From Chloroflexota bacterium (GTDB lineage: Bacteria; Chloroflexota; Anaerolineae; UBA7937), in assembly GCA_003453555.1 (NCBI GenBank), contig DMLA01000035.1:1-11460 (forward strand): a stretch of 11,460 nucleotides of DNA, read 5' to 3'. Shown in pieces: positions 1 to 7,578 of this stretch. Made by a program: the position numbers and the translations under genes. How positions within the stretch are numbered: position 1 is the first letter of the stretch; each line of letters begins with the position of its first letter. A model generated the notes under the pieces. The model was not told the DNA's origin. It did not search any database and saw only the letters and a list, made by a program, of their open reading frames with translations.

Positions 1-21
1 AGCGGCCTTGGGTATGACGCC
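1..21 (-). tRNA. probable 5' part of a second tRNA, cut by the window edge
   Basis: Read on the minus strand from 21 leftwards, the sequence starts GGCGTCA, then T and A at the usual positions 8 and 9, then CCCAAG, which fits a tRNA acceptor strand followed by the start of a D-arm. It begins 10 nt after the end of the tRNA-Gln, a normal spacing for tandem tRNA genes read from one promoter. The anticodon is outside the window, so identity is unknown; tRNA-Cys or tRNA-Ser are the best matches to this 5' pattern. The call rests on about 20 bases and could be chance. Confidence 0.38.
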
Positions 22-31
22 GGCAAGAAGG

Positions 32-102
32 CTGGGGGACGAGGATTCGAACCTCGGCTGGCGGATCCAGAGTCCGCTGTCCTACCGCTAGACGATCCCC
101 CA
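32..102 (-). tRNA. tRNA-Gln (anticodon CTG)
   Basis: A complete 71-nt cloverleaf is visible. The 7-bp acceptor stem is TGGGGGA with TCCCCCA and the discriminator base is G. The D-stem is GTCT/GGAC with one G-T pair. The anticodon stem is GCGGA/TCCGC around loop CTCTGGA, giving anticodon CTG, which reads codon CAG. The T-arm is CGAGG-TTCGAAT-CCTCG. The TGGGGGA acceptor start is typical of glutamine tRNAs. The 3' CCA is not encoded: the discriminator is followed by CCT, so CCA must be added by the nucleotidyltransferase. It lies just downstream of the MATE gene with its own promoter. Confidence 0.95.
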
Positions 103-113
103 GCACATTTTCT

Positions 114-142
114 ATTCTATCATAATCGTTCCATCGCTGCAA
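114..142 (-). promoter_or_regulatory. sigma-70-type promoter of the tRNA-Gln
   Basis: On the minus strand a -35 box TTGCAG (137-142) is followed by a 17-bp spacer and a -10 box TAGAAT (114-119). The expected start, near 107, lies about 5 nt before the mature tRNA 5' end at 102, which fits a tRNA promoter with a very short leader. There is no clear U-tailed terminator between the MATE stop codon and this promoter, so read-through from the upstream operon is also possible. Confidence 0.7.
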
Positions 143-149
143 GGGCGCC

Positions 150-1547
150 TTATACCACCCTTAACTTCCAGCGGCCACGCCGGAACCAGAAGGCCATCAT
201 TAAGCCGTTACCCATGTTAGCCACTCCCAAGGCCACCCAGATGCCGGTGGTGCCCCAGAAACGGGAGAAGAGGTAGGCCAAGGGGATCTGTAGAACCCAA
301 AGAGTGAAAAGGTTGATGAACATGGCGGGCACCGTGTTCCCTGCCCCATCCAATGAGCGGCCCATAACTATCCCTAAGGCGCTGAAGATGTAACTGAGGG
401 CCACGATCTTGAGACAACTGCCCCCGTACTCCACAACTCCAGGGTTGGCGTTGAAAATGGAGATGATCCGGTCGGCCAAGGGGAAGAAGAAGATAGCGGC
501 GGCGGTCATGAGGGCCATATTATAGCCGCCCACGAGCCAGGCGGTCTTTTCAGCCCGCTTGGGTTGGTGGGCTCCCAAGTTCTGCCCCACCAGGGTAGCG
601 GAAGCGTTGCCCAGGCCGAAGCCGGGGACCAAGACCACCATCAGGATGCGGTTGGCGATGCCATAGCCGGCCACGGCCAAGGTGCCATAAAGGGCTATGA
701 TGCCAAGTAGGGTGACCCGAGAGAGCGCCCGCAGGGTCATCTGTATCGTACTGGGGAGGGCGATGGTGATGATGCTCCACATCAAGCCCAGATCGATGCG
801 CAACTTATCCAATTCGATACGCACTCGGGCTTTGCCTTTGAGCAAGATGTAGCATTGAAGTGCCAGGCCTGCCCCTTGGGCGAGGACAGTAGAGAGGGCT
901 GAGCCAGCCACGCCCAGGCGTGGAAATGGCCCTGGCCCAAAGATAAGGATGGGCTCAAGGAGTATGTTGAGCCCATTAGCGAAAGCCAGGACCCACATAG
1001 CGGTGGTAGCATTGCCAGCCCCTCGCAGGACAGAGTTGATGGTGGGCACCAAGATGATGGCGACCAGACCAGCGAAGGTGATGCGAAGAAAAGCCACTCC
1101 CAGGGGAACAACCTCGGGTTCGGCACCCAAGAGAAGAAGCATGGGCCTTGCTAGAACAAAGCCTAAAATGCTTAGTACTAACGCTACGGCTATGGAGAGG
1201 ATAATCATTTGAAGGGTGGCATGGTTGGCTGCGGGGCGATCCTTCTCCCCCATGCGGCGAGCGACCACGGCCATGCCGCCGATGCCCAACCCCATGGCTA
1301 GACTGTTGATGCCCCAGCGCAAGGTGCCGCTGATGGTCACGGCGGCCAAAGCGGCGGGGCCGATTTTCCCCACCCAGAAGATGTCGATGATTTGGAAGAT
1401 GCTGCTCATCGACATCTCCAGGGCCATAGGAACGGCTAGGAGCCAGATATTACGGTTGAGGCTGCCCTTTGTGTAGTCGTGCTCTGGCCAAAGACCGACT
1501 TCGCTTACTGCCCCTTCATCTCCCTCGGGATCCTGTAGGGAAGCCAT
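150..1547 (-). CDS. MATE-family multidrug/toxin exporter
   Basis: A 465-residue inner-membrane antiporter of the MATE family, expected to expel cationic drugs or metabolites using a sodium or proton gradient. After a short acidic N-terminus (about residues 1-28) the protein is a series of hydrophobic segments consistent with the usual 12 helices. The two halves show the family's internal symmetry: RGAGN (175-179) with nearby TTAM in the first half and DGAGN (400-404) followed by TVPAM in the second. LVGQNLGA at 319-326 is another family hallmark. Length is normal. The ATG lies 7 nt after the gltX stop codon with only a weak ribosome site, so translation probably depends on coupling to gltX. 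Substrate cannot be read from sequence. It has no obvious tie to wall synthesis beyond shared transcription. Confidence 0.93.
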   Translation of the reverse strand: MASLQDPEGDEGAVSEVGLWPEHDYTKGSLNRNIWLLAVPMALEMSMSSIFQIIDIFWVGKIGPAALAAVTISGTLRWGINSLAMGLGIGGMAVVARRMGEKDRPAANHATLQMIILSIAVALVLSILGFVLARPMLLLLGAEPEVVPLGVAFLRITFAGLVAIILVPTINSVLRGAGNATTAMWVLAFANGLNILLEPILIFGPGPFPRLGVAGSALSTVLAQGAGLALQCYILLKGKARVRIELDKLRIDLGLMWSIITIALPSTIQMTLRALSRVTLLGIIALYGTLAVAGYGIANRILMVVLVPGFGLGNASATLVGQNLGAHQPKRAEKTAWLVGGYNMALMTAAAIFFFPLADRIISIFNANPGVVEYGGSCLKIVALSYIFSALGIVMGRSLDGAGNTVPAMFINLFTLWVLQIPLAYLFSRFWGTTGIWVALGVANMGNGLMMAFWFRRGRWKLRVV

Positions 1548-1554
1548 TGTAAGG

Positions 1555-3021
1555 CTACTCGCTCCGGGCGAGCCTGGCCAGATGCTCGAGAGCCAGGTCT
1601 ATCCTCCGTAGCACCCGCTTTCTCCCCAGGACAGCGAGCGTGCCAAAGAGGGGAGGGGCTACCTTCTTCCCCGTGACAGCCATGCGGATGATGCCGAAGA
1701 GTTGCCCGGCGGTCAAAGATAGGTCATCGGCCAAGCGGCGGAGGGCCTTCTCTAGGCTCTCCTCGTCGAAGAGGGGCAGTTCCTCCAACCTCTCCCGTGT
1801 CACCTTGAGGGCCGCATGCGATTCTGGGGCAGTCATCTTCTTCCCGATGAGGAGTTCGGGGTCGTAGGCTATCTCTTCTTTGAAGAAGAAATCGACCAAC
1901 CCTACACCGTCGCTCAAGACCTTCATCCGTTCCTGGATGAGGGGGACCAGGCGGCGGACCGTCTCCATATCGGCCTCCAACCCTGCCTTCTTTAGGAAAG
2001 GGAGCAGCCGTTCTGCTAGATCATCGGGCTCCAGTTGACGGATATAGACCCCGTTCATCCAGTCCAGTTTCTCGTCGCTGAAGACGGAGGGGGCGGGGTT
2101 CACCTTCTCCAGGCTAAAATGCTCGATCAACTCCTCCCGGGTGAAGAGTTCCGTCTTATCGTCGTAGGCCCAACCCAGAAGGGCCAGGAAGTTGACCATC
2201 GCCTCGGGCAGATAGCCCGCATCTCGATAGTCGGTCACCGAGGTGGCTCCGTGCCGCTTGGAGAGTTTGGTGCGATCTAGGCCCAGGATTATCGAGACAT
2301 GAGCGAACTGAGGCGGGGTATGTCTCAGGGCCTCATAGATCTGTATCTGGCGAGGGGTATTAGCCAGATGCTCATCGGCGCGGATAACGTGGGTTATCTG
2401 CATCAGGATATCATCGACCACCACGGCGAAGTTGTAGGTAGGTAAACCGTCGGCTCGCATGATGATGAGATCGTCCAGTTGCTGGTTGGCGAAATGGACA
2501 TCTCCCCGCACCAGGTCATGGACTACCGTCTCCCCCTCCAGAGGCATGGCGAAGCGGAGGGCTGGTTTTCTGCTCTCGGCTTCTAGGGCGGCCCTCTCCC
2601 AGGGGGATAGGTATCGGCAACGGCGGTCATAGCCCGGCGTTTCCCCCTTAGCCTGAGCGGTTTGTCGCCGCTCCTTTAGTTCCTCCGGGGTGCAATAGCA
2701 AAAGTAGGCCTTTTTCTCCCCCAAGAGCCGCTCCGCCGCAGCGCGGTAGAAATGGAGCCGTTGCATCTGGAAGTAGGGGCCCAGGTCGCCCCCTACTTCT
2801 GGCCCCTCATCCCAGTCGAGACCTAGCCAGCGGAGGGAATCCAAAATGCCCCCCACCGACTCCTCGGTGGAACGCACCTGGTCGGTATCCTCTATCCGCA
2901 GGATAAAGGTCCCTTGGTGATGGCGGGCGAAGAGCCAGTTGTAGAGGGCGGTGCGTGCCGCGCCTACATGCAAATAGCCCGTGGGGGAGGGGGCAAACCT
3001 GACGCGAACTCTCTTACTCAT
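1555..3021 (-). CDS. gltX: glutamyl-tRNA synthetase
   Basis: A class I aminoacyl-tRNA synthetase that attaches glutamate to tRNA-Glu in the cytoplasm. With the start chosen here it is 488 residues, a normal bacterial length. It opens with the family signature RFAPSPTGYLHVGAARTAL, carrying the HIGH motif as HVGA (18-21), then LRIEDTD (41-47), a CxC pair at C108/C110 with C135, and the KMSKS-type loop KLSKR (252-256). The C-terminal half is the helical anticodon-binding region. The frame stays open 26 codons further upstream, but that extension lies inside the DUF362 gene, and the ATG at 3021 has GAGAGG five bases before it and overlaps the DUF362 stop as ATGA. Whether the enzyme is tRNA-Glu specific or also charges tRNA-Gln cannot be decided here. 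Confidence 0.97.
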   Translation of the reverse strand: MSKRVRVRFAPSPTGYLHVGAARTALYNWLFARHHQGTFILRIEDTDQVRSTEESVGGILDSLRWLGLDWDEGPEVGGDLGPYFQMQRLHFYRAAAERLLGEKKAYFCYCTPEELKERRQTAQAKGETPGYDRRCRYLSPWERAALEAESRKPALRFAMPLEGETVVHDLVRGDVHFANQQLDDLIIMRADGLPTYNFAVVVDDILMQITHVIRADEHLANTPRQIQIYEALRHTPPQFAHVSIILGLDRTKLSKRHGATSVTDYRDAGYLPEAMVNFLALLGWAYDDKTELFTREELIEHFSLEKVNPAPSVFSDEKLDWMNGVYIRQLEPDDLAERLLPFLKKAGLEADMETVRRLVPLIQERMKVLSDGVGLVDFFFKEEIAYDPELLIGKKMTAPESHAALKVTRERLEELPLFDEESLEKALRRLADDLSLTAGQLFGIIRMAVTGKKVAPPLFGTLAVLGRKRVLRRIDLALEHLARLARSE

Positions 3022-4025
3022 AGGAACCTCTCGAAGTTTTGGATTTGCCATCGTAGTTGCTGATGATAGGTAGGGTGGGGGCGGAAGGGACGGATGCAAT
3101 CCTCCAGGTGTGCATTCCCCACTATCTCTATCTTCTCTAAATCGCCTACCCCTAAACCCTTCGATTTACAATAGTAGAGGTATCCGATCTGGTCTATACC
3201 GTAGCCCATAAGTTTTGCTGCTACTGTGTCGGCGGCCAGAAAGTCGGTGCTGGCGATGGCCACCTGCAACTCCACCGGCTCTCCATCGCTGGGGCCGGGC
3301 CCTTCCATCCCCAGGAAGCCATCGATGATGCTCAGGTGAGGGGCTATATATTTGGCCAGGGTATAGAGGTTGAGGTTGATGGCCGGGTACCCCTGGTGCA
3401 TGGCGAACTTATCGCTCCTGAGAACCGTCGTGGAGACATCTCGCTTGAGTCCCTCCAGGGACGGCGCACGCTTCACCCAGGAAGGGGTAACCCTGGATAA
3501 AGTGTGGAAAAGCGCATTATTTCTTTGATCGCGGATGAGGCTTCCCATGATCATATTCTTCAGGGAGAGGGTGATGATCACCGCGTCGTGGGTCTTAGGC
3601 GGGCCGATGGAGATGCGGTAGGGGCTCTCCCAGGCGGTCTTGGCCAGGCGCAACTCTAGGGGAGCCAAATTCCGGTCATATACCTCTACCTTCACCCACC
3701 GATCTCTGTTGAGATCCACCAGCCGAACGCCATACTCTTCGATCAGCGGCTCATAGCCGAAAACGCGAAACCCCTCGAAGGTATCAGTGAGGCTGGCCCC
3801 TTCGCCGATGGTGATAGAGCCACCATAGCGGGATCCCAGAAAGTCGAGGAGGGCTCGTACCGCTTCCACATGGGTGGCCGCCAGTTGATTTGTGGTGGAG
3901 ACGAAGTTGGGCTTGATGAGCAGCCCATCTGGAGGCAACTTGATCTCCTCTCCGATACACTCCAGGGCTTGGGTTATGTTGCGGTATCTATCTGGGCCCT
4001 TAATGAGGGCTACTCTACTCTTCAC
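3018..4025 (-). CDS. DUF362 domain protein
   Basis: A 335-residue protein of the DUF362 family (PF04015), whose biochemical role is poorly known. Family-type motifs seen are IKPNFVS (37-43), PPKTHDAVIITLSLKNMIMG (142-161), IDGFLGMEGPGPSDGEP (234-250) and DTVAAKLMGYG (266-276). Many relatives carry ferredoxin-like cysteine clusters; this one does not, having only C23, C286 and C310, so it is not an iron-sulfur protein by sequence. No signal peptide or membrane segment is evident, so it is probably cytoplasmic. It starts at GTG overlapping the rodA stop (GTGA) and ends at a TGA overlapping the gltX start (ATGA), so it is translationally coupled on both sides and belongs to the mrdA-rodA transcript. 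The function in wall growth or translation is unknown. Confidence 0.88.
   Translation of the reverse strand: MKSRVALIKGPDRYRNITQALECIGEEIKLPPDGLLIKPNFVSTTNQLAATHVEAVRALLDFLGSRYGGSITIGEGASLTDTFEGFRVFGYEPLIEEYGVRLVDLNRDRWVKVEVYDRNLAPLELRLAKTAWESPYRISIGPPKTHDAVIITLSLKNMIMGSLIRDQRNNALFHTLSRVTPSWVKRAPSLEGLKRDVSTTVLRSDKFAMHQGYPAINLNLYTLAKYIAPHLSIIDGFLGMEGPGPSDGEPVELQVAIASTDFLAADTVAAKLMGYGIDQIGYLYYCKSKGLGVGDLEKIEIVGNAHLEDCIRPFRPHPTYHQQLRWQIQNFERFL
3027..3032 (-). promoter_or_regulatory. ribosome binding site that fixes the gltX start
   Basis: GAGAGG on the minus strand stands 5 nt before the ATG at 3021. It supports that codon over the upstream in-frame ATG codons, which would place about 26 extra residues inside the DUF362 coding region. 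Confidence 0.7.
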
Positions 4026-5125
4026 TGAAACTCCAGTTTTCGATGGCGTACGAGGATACTTTGCACCACCCCTTCCGCCAGGAGAAGGGTTATCAGCCCG
4101 CTGCCTCCATAACTCATGAAAGGGAGAGATGTACCGGCCGCAGGGATGAGCCCTATGTTCATCCCTATGTTGACGAAGGCTTGGAAGGCGATCACGGTCG
4201 CCACGCCGCAGGCGATCAATTTCCCGAAATCGTCGCTAGCCAGATCCGCGGCCCGGAGGATCCGGAAAAGGACGATGCCCAAGAGAAGGAGGAGGATCAG
4301 AACGCCCACAAAGCCCAGTTCCTCCCCCAGGACGGAGAAGATGTAGTCGGTAGGGCGGACGCGGAGGAAATGTAACTGGCTCTGGGAGCCGCTACCGAAC
4401 CCTTGTCCCCACCACCCTCCTGACCCCACGGCGATGCGGGCTTGATTGATGTTGTATCCCACCCCTAAGGGATCGTACTCGGGGTTGAAGAAGACGATGA
4501 TCCGCTCACGCATATGATCTTCGAGGAAGAGCCAGATGAGCGGCGTGGCCAGGAGGCCTAGGAGAGCCAGGATAGCGATATGTCGCAAGCGCGCCCCGGC
4601 CATGAGGACCATGACCAGCCAGATGACGCCCAGGATCAAGGCTGTTCCCAAGTCAGGCTGGAGATAGATGAGAACCATGGGGATGGCCGCATAGATGAGA
4701 GAGATGAGCAGTTGTGGAAACCGCTTTATGCTCGGGCCGCGGTCAGATAGGTATTTGGCCAAACAGATGATGACAGAGAGTTTCGCCAACTCAGAGGGTT
4801 GGAAGCGTCCGAAGCCTAACCACCGCTGTGCGCCAAAGGATACAGAGCCTACTACTAGGAGGAGGAGTAGTGAAAGGATGGTCAAGATGTAGAGAGGATG
4901 GTATAGATTCTCCAGGTATCGATAATCGGCGATAGTGGCCAGAAACATCAGGCCCAACCCCGCTAGAGCGTAGATGATCTGTCTGGCGAAAAAGGTATCC
5001 CAAAGGCTCTGACCGCCTTCCCCGGAGAGATAGGTAGCGCTGTAGATCATGGTGATGCCGTAGAACATCAGGAGCACAGTGGCTCCCAGAAGGAGGAGAT
5101 CAAAATGTTGGGTGGCTCTTCTCAT
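4022..5125 (-). CDS. rodA: RodA, SEDS-family peptidoglycan glycosyltransferase
   Basis: A 367-residue polytopic membrane protein of the SEDS family that polymerises lipid II into glycan strands during elongation, working with PBP2. About ten hydrophobic segments are visible. Family motifs appear in order: QPSELAKL (109-116), QPDLGTAL (156-163), RPTDYIFSVLGEELGFVG (257-274) with D260 matching the conserved catalytic aspartate of the RodA extracellular loop, and GTSLPFMSYGGSG (331-343). FtsW paralogues share these motifs; the short termini and the position near mrdA and mreBCD favour RodA. The ATG lies 5 nt after a TAG that ends the open tail at 5131-5301, with GAGGGATAGGG upstream. The stop overlaps the GTG of the DUF362 gene. 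Confidence 0.96.
   Translation of the reverse strand: MRRATQHFDLLLLGATVLLMFYGITMIYSATYLSGEGGQSLWDTFFARQIIYALAGLGLMFLATIADYRYLENLYHPLYILTILSLLLLLVVGSVSFGAQRWLGFGRFQPSELAKLSVIICLAKYLSDRGPSIKRFPQLLISLIYAAIPMVLIYLQPDLGTALILGVIWLVMVLMAGARLRHIAILALLGLLATPLIWLFLEDHMRERIIVFFNPEYDPLGVGYNINQARIAVGSGGWWGQGFGSGSQSQLHFLRVRPTDYIFSVLGEELGFVGVLILLLLLGIVLFRILRAADLASDDFGKLIACGVATVIAFQAFVNIGMNIGLIPAAGTSLPFMSYGGSGLITLLLAEGVVQSILVRHRKLEFQ
4031..4034 (-). promoter_or_regulatory. ribosome binding site supporting the GTG start of the DUF362 gene
   Basis: GGAG on the minus strand lies 5 nt before GTG at 4025, inside the last codons of rodA. It supports the GTG start, which overlaps the rodA TGA by four bases. Confidence 0.55.
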
Positions 5126-5130
5126 CTACC

Positions 5131-5325
5131 CTATCCCTCGTTTTGCGACGGTCTTTTGACGCCAGAAGCAGGCCATTCGTCAATAGCATCGGTCAGGGTC
5201 CGTGTTGCCTCTGCGGAGTTGCACTTCTCCGCTTCCATCACTATTTCGATGGCAGTGTGCCAGCTAATGGGCTCGTCCCTCGCTATCAGCCAGCCCGTCT
5301 GTCAGGTTTCTTTCGATAACTTCAT
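5131..5325 (-). pseudogene. possible small gene interrupted by an in-frame TGA, just before rodA
   Basis: On the minus strand an ATG at 5325 follows a good ribosome site (AGAGGGG, about 7 nt away). It opens MKLSKET, then a TGA at 5304-5302, then 56 sense codons in the same frame to a TAG at 5133-5131, only 5 nt before the rodA ATG. The 56 codons look protein-like, not random: they predict a soluble, mostly helical stretch with ISWHTAIEIVMEAEKC and a TLTDAIDEW region, and G+C matches the neighbouring genes (about 58% over 5161-5220). It shares its frame with the 82-residue membrane ORF that ends at the same TGA. It may be a nonsense-broken gene, the tail of a longer broken gene, a read-through product or chance. 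I recognise no family. Confidence 0.35.
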
Positions 5326-5550
5326 CTGGTTTCCCCTCTTGATCTCGTGGTCCCTAACGCTCTGACCAAACCAGACAGCGACTGCCAGTGCCACTACCAG
5401 AAGAATGTTAGGGCAAAGCGTCTCACCAAAGATGATGGTAGGGATCAATCGAATATACCCTAACAACAGCGGGCCAACTAGGAACACCAAAGCAAGCAGA
5501 ATACCAATCCCCACTAATATACCGCCCACTATCTTCTCGAATGTCGTCAT
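5302..5550 (-). CDS. small two-helix membrane protein, function unknown
   Basis: An 82-residue ORF between mrdA and rodA. Two strongly hydrophobic segments (about 8-45, which could be one or two helices, and 49-61) are followed by a charged tail (66-82), so a small integral membrane protein with a cytoplasmic tail is likely. The ATG at 5550 has a purine-rich GGGGATGGGGAG run before it and lies 29 nt after the mrdA stop. By my count G+C is about 44% over 5401-5520, clearly below mreB, hinting at a separate origin. I do not recognise a family. The frame continues past its TGA for 56 codons, so the true C-terminus may be longer or the gene may be damaged. Its position suggests, but does not show, a role beside PBP2 and RodA. 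Confidence 0.6.
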   Translation of the reverse strand: MTTFEKIVGGILVGIGILLALVFLVGPLLLGYIRLIPTIIFGETLCPNILLVVALAVAVWFGQSVRDHEIKRGNQMKLSKET

Positions 5551-5579
5551 TGCTCCCCATCCCCGACCCTACTGCATTT

Positions 5580-7514
5580 TCATTCTAATGGCAGATCAAA
5601 GTAGTCAGCCAGGATTCGGGCGGCCACAGGGGCCGCGGTCACCGAGCCCTCACCACCCCCCTCGATGAAGACAACCAGGGCGATCTCCGGATCCTCCGCT
5701 GGAGCGTAGGCCACAAACCAAGCGTGGGTGGGCAGTCTCCCCTCCCTGTCGCGAGGGCCTGGATACTCGGCGCTCCCCGTCTTGCCGGCCACCGCAACCC
5801 CGGGCAGGTTAGCCCTCCAAGCGGTGCCCCAGGCCACAGCGGCCCGCATACCCTCCTGCACTAAGGCCAAGTTCTCCGGGGCGATGGGTAGTTGGCGGAT
5901 CACCTCTTTGCGGAAGGGGCGAACGATGTTGCCTTCGGTGTCTCTTACCTCACGGACGATCTGCGGCCGATAGAGGGTACCGCCGTTGGCCACGGCAGCG
6001 GTAGCGTTGAGCATCTGGAGGGGGGTGGTTAAGATATACCCTTGGCCGATAGCCATGTTGTAGGTATCTCCCGTCACCCAGGCCTCGCCATAGGTGAGGC
6101 GCTTCCAATCTTCGCTGGGGATCAACCCTTCGCTTTCCCCTGGAAGGTCGATACCAGTGGGCGATCCCAGCCCGAATAGACGAGCATAGTAGGAGAGCAT
6201 GGGGAGCCCTAGACCTTGGAATTCCCGGTAACCACCAGCCAGAGTGTAGAAGAAGATGTCGCAAGACTGGGCGATGGCTGACACCACGCTTAGAGGCCCA
6301 TGTCCAGCCTGCCGCCAACAGCGGAAGGGCTGAGCCAAAGAGGGGTCCTGGGGGGCGAACCGGTGGGGAAGCCAGATGGTCCCCGGGCAGTTGATAGCGG
6401 TGTGACGGTTGATGATTCTCTCCTCGAGCCCAGCGGCGGCCCCGACGATCTTGAAGATGGAGCCTGGGGGGTACTGTCCTGTCAAAGCGTGGTCGACCAG
6501 AGGGCGATGAGGGTGGTCTCTTAAGGCCTGGTAGTCTTCAAGGGATATGCCGCCGATGAAGAGGTTGTTATCGTATGAGGGGAGGGAGACCAGAGCCAGG
6601 ATCTCGCCCGTTTGGGGGTCCATGGCCACCACCACCCCCGACTGGGAGCCCGCCGCGGTCATCTCTTCCTGGAGTGCCTCGGTAGCCTCCTTTTGAAGGT
6701 CGAGGTCGATGGTCAAGATGAGGTTGTAGCCTGGCTGGGGATCCATAGCGGCCCCCACGGTCCGCACCTCCCTTCCGGCCACATCGACCTCCACATGCTT
6801 ACGGCCTTTCTTCCCTCTCAACTCCTCCTCGAAGGTCAACTCCACCCCTGTTAGCCCTACCAGGTCGTTGAGTTCGTAGTCGGAGCCTGGCCTCTCAAGG
6901 TAACTCTCCACCTCTTCCTCAGGGATGAGCCCTACATAGCCGATGATATGGGAGAGTAGAGGGCCGTCGATATATTCGCGCTGGGCCTCTGTTTGTACCA
7001 CTACGCCGGGGAGATCAAGATGCTCCTCCTCGATGAGGAAAGCCACCTCCCGAGGTACATCATGGGCCAAGATGATGGGAACGAAGGGGGTCTTTCTTCC
7101 CTCTTCGATCAAATCCCTTATGCCGGGCCGAAACCACCGCTCTAGCCCCAAGAGATGAGGGTTTTGGGGCAGAGATGAGGGTTCGCTATCCAGCCGGCTT
7201 TCGACAGGCATCTCCAGAAGGGAGGCTAAGCGTTGGATCACCTCCTCCTCTCTATCCGGGGGAAGATCGGCTGGTACCACAGAGACGGTAAAGCTGGGGA
7301 TATTTCTGACCAAGAGTCTCCCCTGACGGTCATAGATCACTCCCCGGGGCGCCAGTGTGGAGACCAGTCGGAATCTATTGCGGTTGGCTCTCTCTAGGCT
7401 CTCCTCTCCTTGTACGATCTGGAGCCGCCAGGTTTGGAGAGCGAGGAGGGAAAAAAGCAAGAGGATGATAATCCGGAAGACCGTGATCTTAGCGTCGGGC
7501 TTTCTCTTTTCCAT
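5580..7514 (-). CDS. mrdA: penicillin-binding protein 2 (elongation transpeptidase)
   Basis: A class B PBP that cross-links peptidoglycan during elongation as RodA's partner. With the ATG at 7514 it is 644 residues, a normal length. Near the N-terminus one membrane segment (about 10-27) anchors it; then comes the pedestal/dimerisation region beginning near APRGVIYDR, and the transpeptidase domain. Active-site motifs in this numbering are SIFK with nucleophile S352 and K355, SCD (417-419, the SxD form usual in PBP2) and KTG (578-580). The frame also allows a TTG six codons upstream, but ATG is preferred, with GGGAAAGG before it. It has its own promoter in the gap after mreD. A small unknown ORF, not rodA, follows directly, although mrdA and rodA are commonly adjacent. 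Confidence 0.96.
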   Translation of the reverse strand: MEKRKPDAKITVFRIIILLLFSLLALQTWRLQIVQGEESLERANRNRFRLVSTLAPRGVIYDRQGRLLVRNIPSFTVSVVPADLPPDREEEVIQRLASLLEMPVESRLDSEPSSLPQNPHLLGLERWFRPGIRDLIEEGRKTPFVPIILAHDVPREVAFLIEEEHLDLPGVVVQTEAQREYIDGPLLSHIIGYVGLIPEEEVESYLERPGSDYELNDLVGLTGVELTFEEELRGKKGRKHVEVDVAGREVRTVGAAMDPQPGYNLILTIDLDLQKEATEALQEEMTAAGSQSGVVVAMDPQTGEILALVSLPSYDNNLFIGGISLEDYQALRDHPHRPLVDHALTGQYPPGSIFKIVGAAAGLEERIINRHTAINCPGTIWLPHRFAPQDPSLAQPFRCWRQAGHGPLSVVSAIAQSCDIFFYTLAGGYREFQGLGLPMLSYYARLFGLGSPTGIDLPGESEGLIPSEDWKRLTYGEAWVTGDTYNMAIGQGYILTTPLQMLNATAAVANGGTLYRPQIVREVRDTEGNIVRPFRKEVIRQLPIAPENLALVQEGMRAAVAWGTAWRANLPGVAVAGKTGSAEYPGPRDREGRLPTHAWFVAYAPAEDPEIALVVFIEGGGEGSVTAAPVAARILADYFDLPLE

Positions 7515-7578
7515 CGCCTTTCCCGGTGTCAAAAGCCTGCAAATCTATAACCAAGTCAGGGAGCGAGTCTCTAATTTC

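Noticed and set aside
141..165. AAGGG...CCCTT pairing after the MATE stop as a terminator
   Set aside because: The stem is short, overlaps the coding end and the tRNA promoter, and has no T-tail.
3022..3099. 26-residue N-terminal extension of GluRS
   Set aside because: It lies within the DUF362 coding region, is proline-rich and unlike GluRS, while the ATG at 3021 has a ribosome site and the ATGA overlap.
5261..5304. Selenocysteine at the TGA of the small ORF
   Set aside because: Only weak pairings are visible after the TGA (for example GGGCT with AGCCC across an 18-nt loop); there is no convincing SECIS hairpin and no selenoprotein family is recognised.
5950..6318. 122-codon minus-strand ORF within mrdA in another frame
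   Set aside because: It is a shadow of the transpeptidase domain, with no ribosome site or recognisable content.
7515..7532. TTG start six codons upstream for mrdA
   Set aside because: No ribosome site precedes it, and the ATG at 7514 has purine-rich GGGAAAGG before it. The choice is moderately certain.
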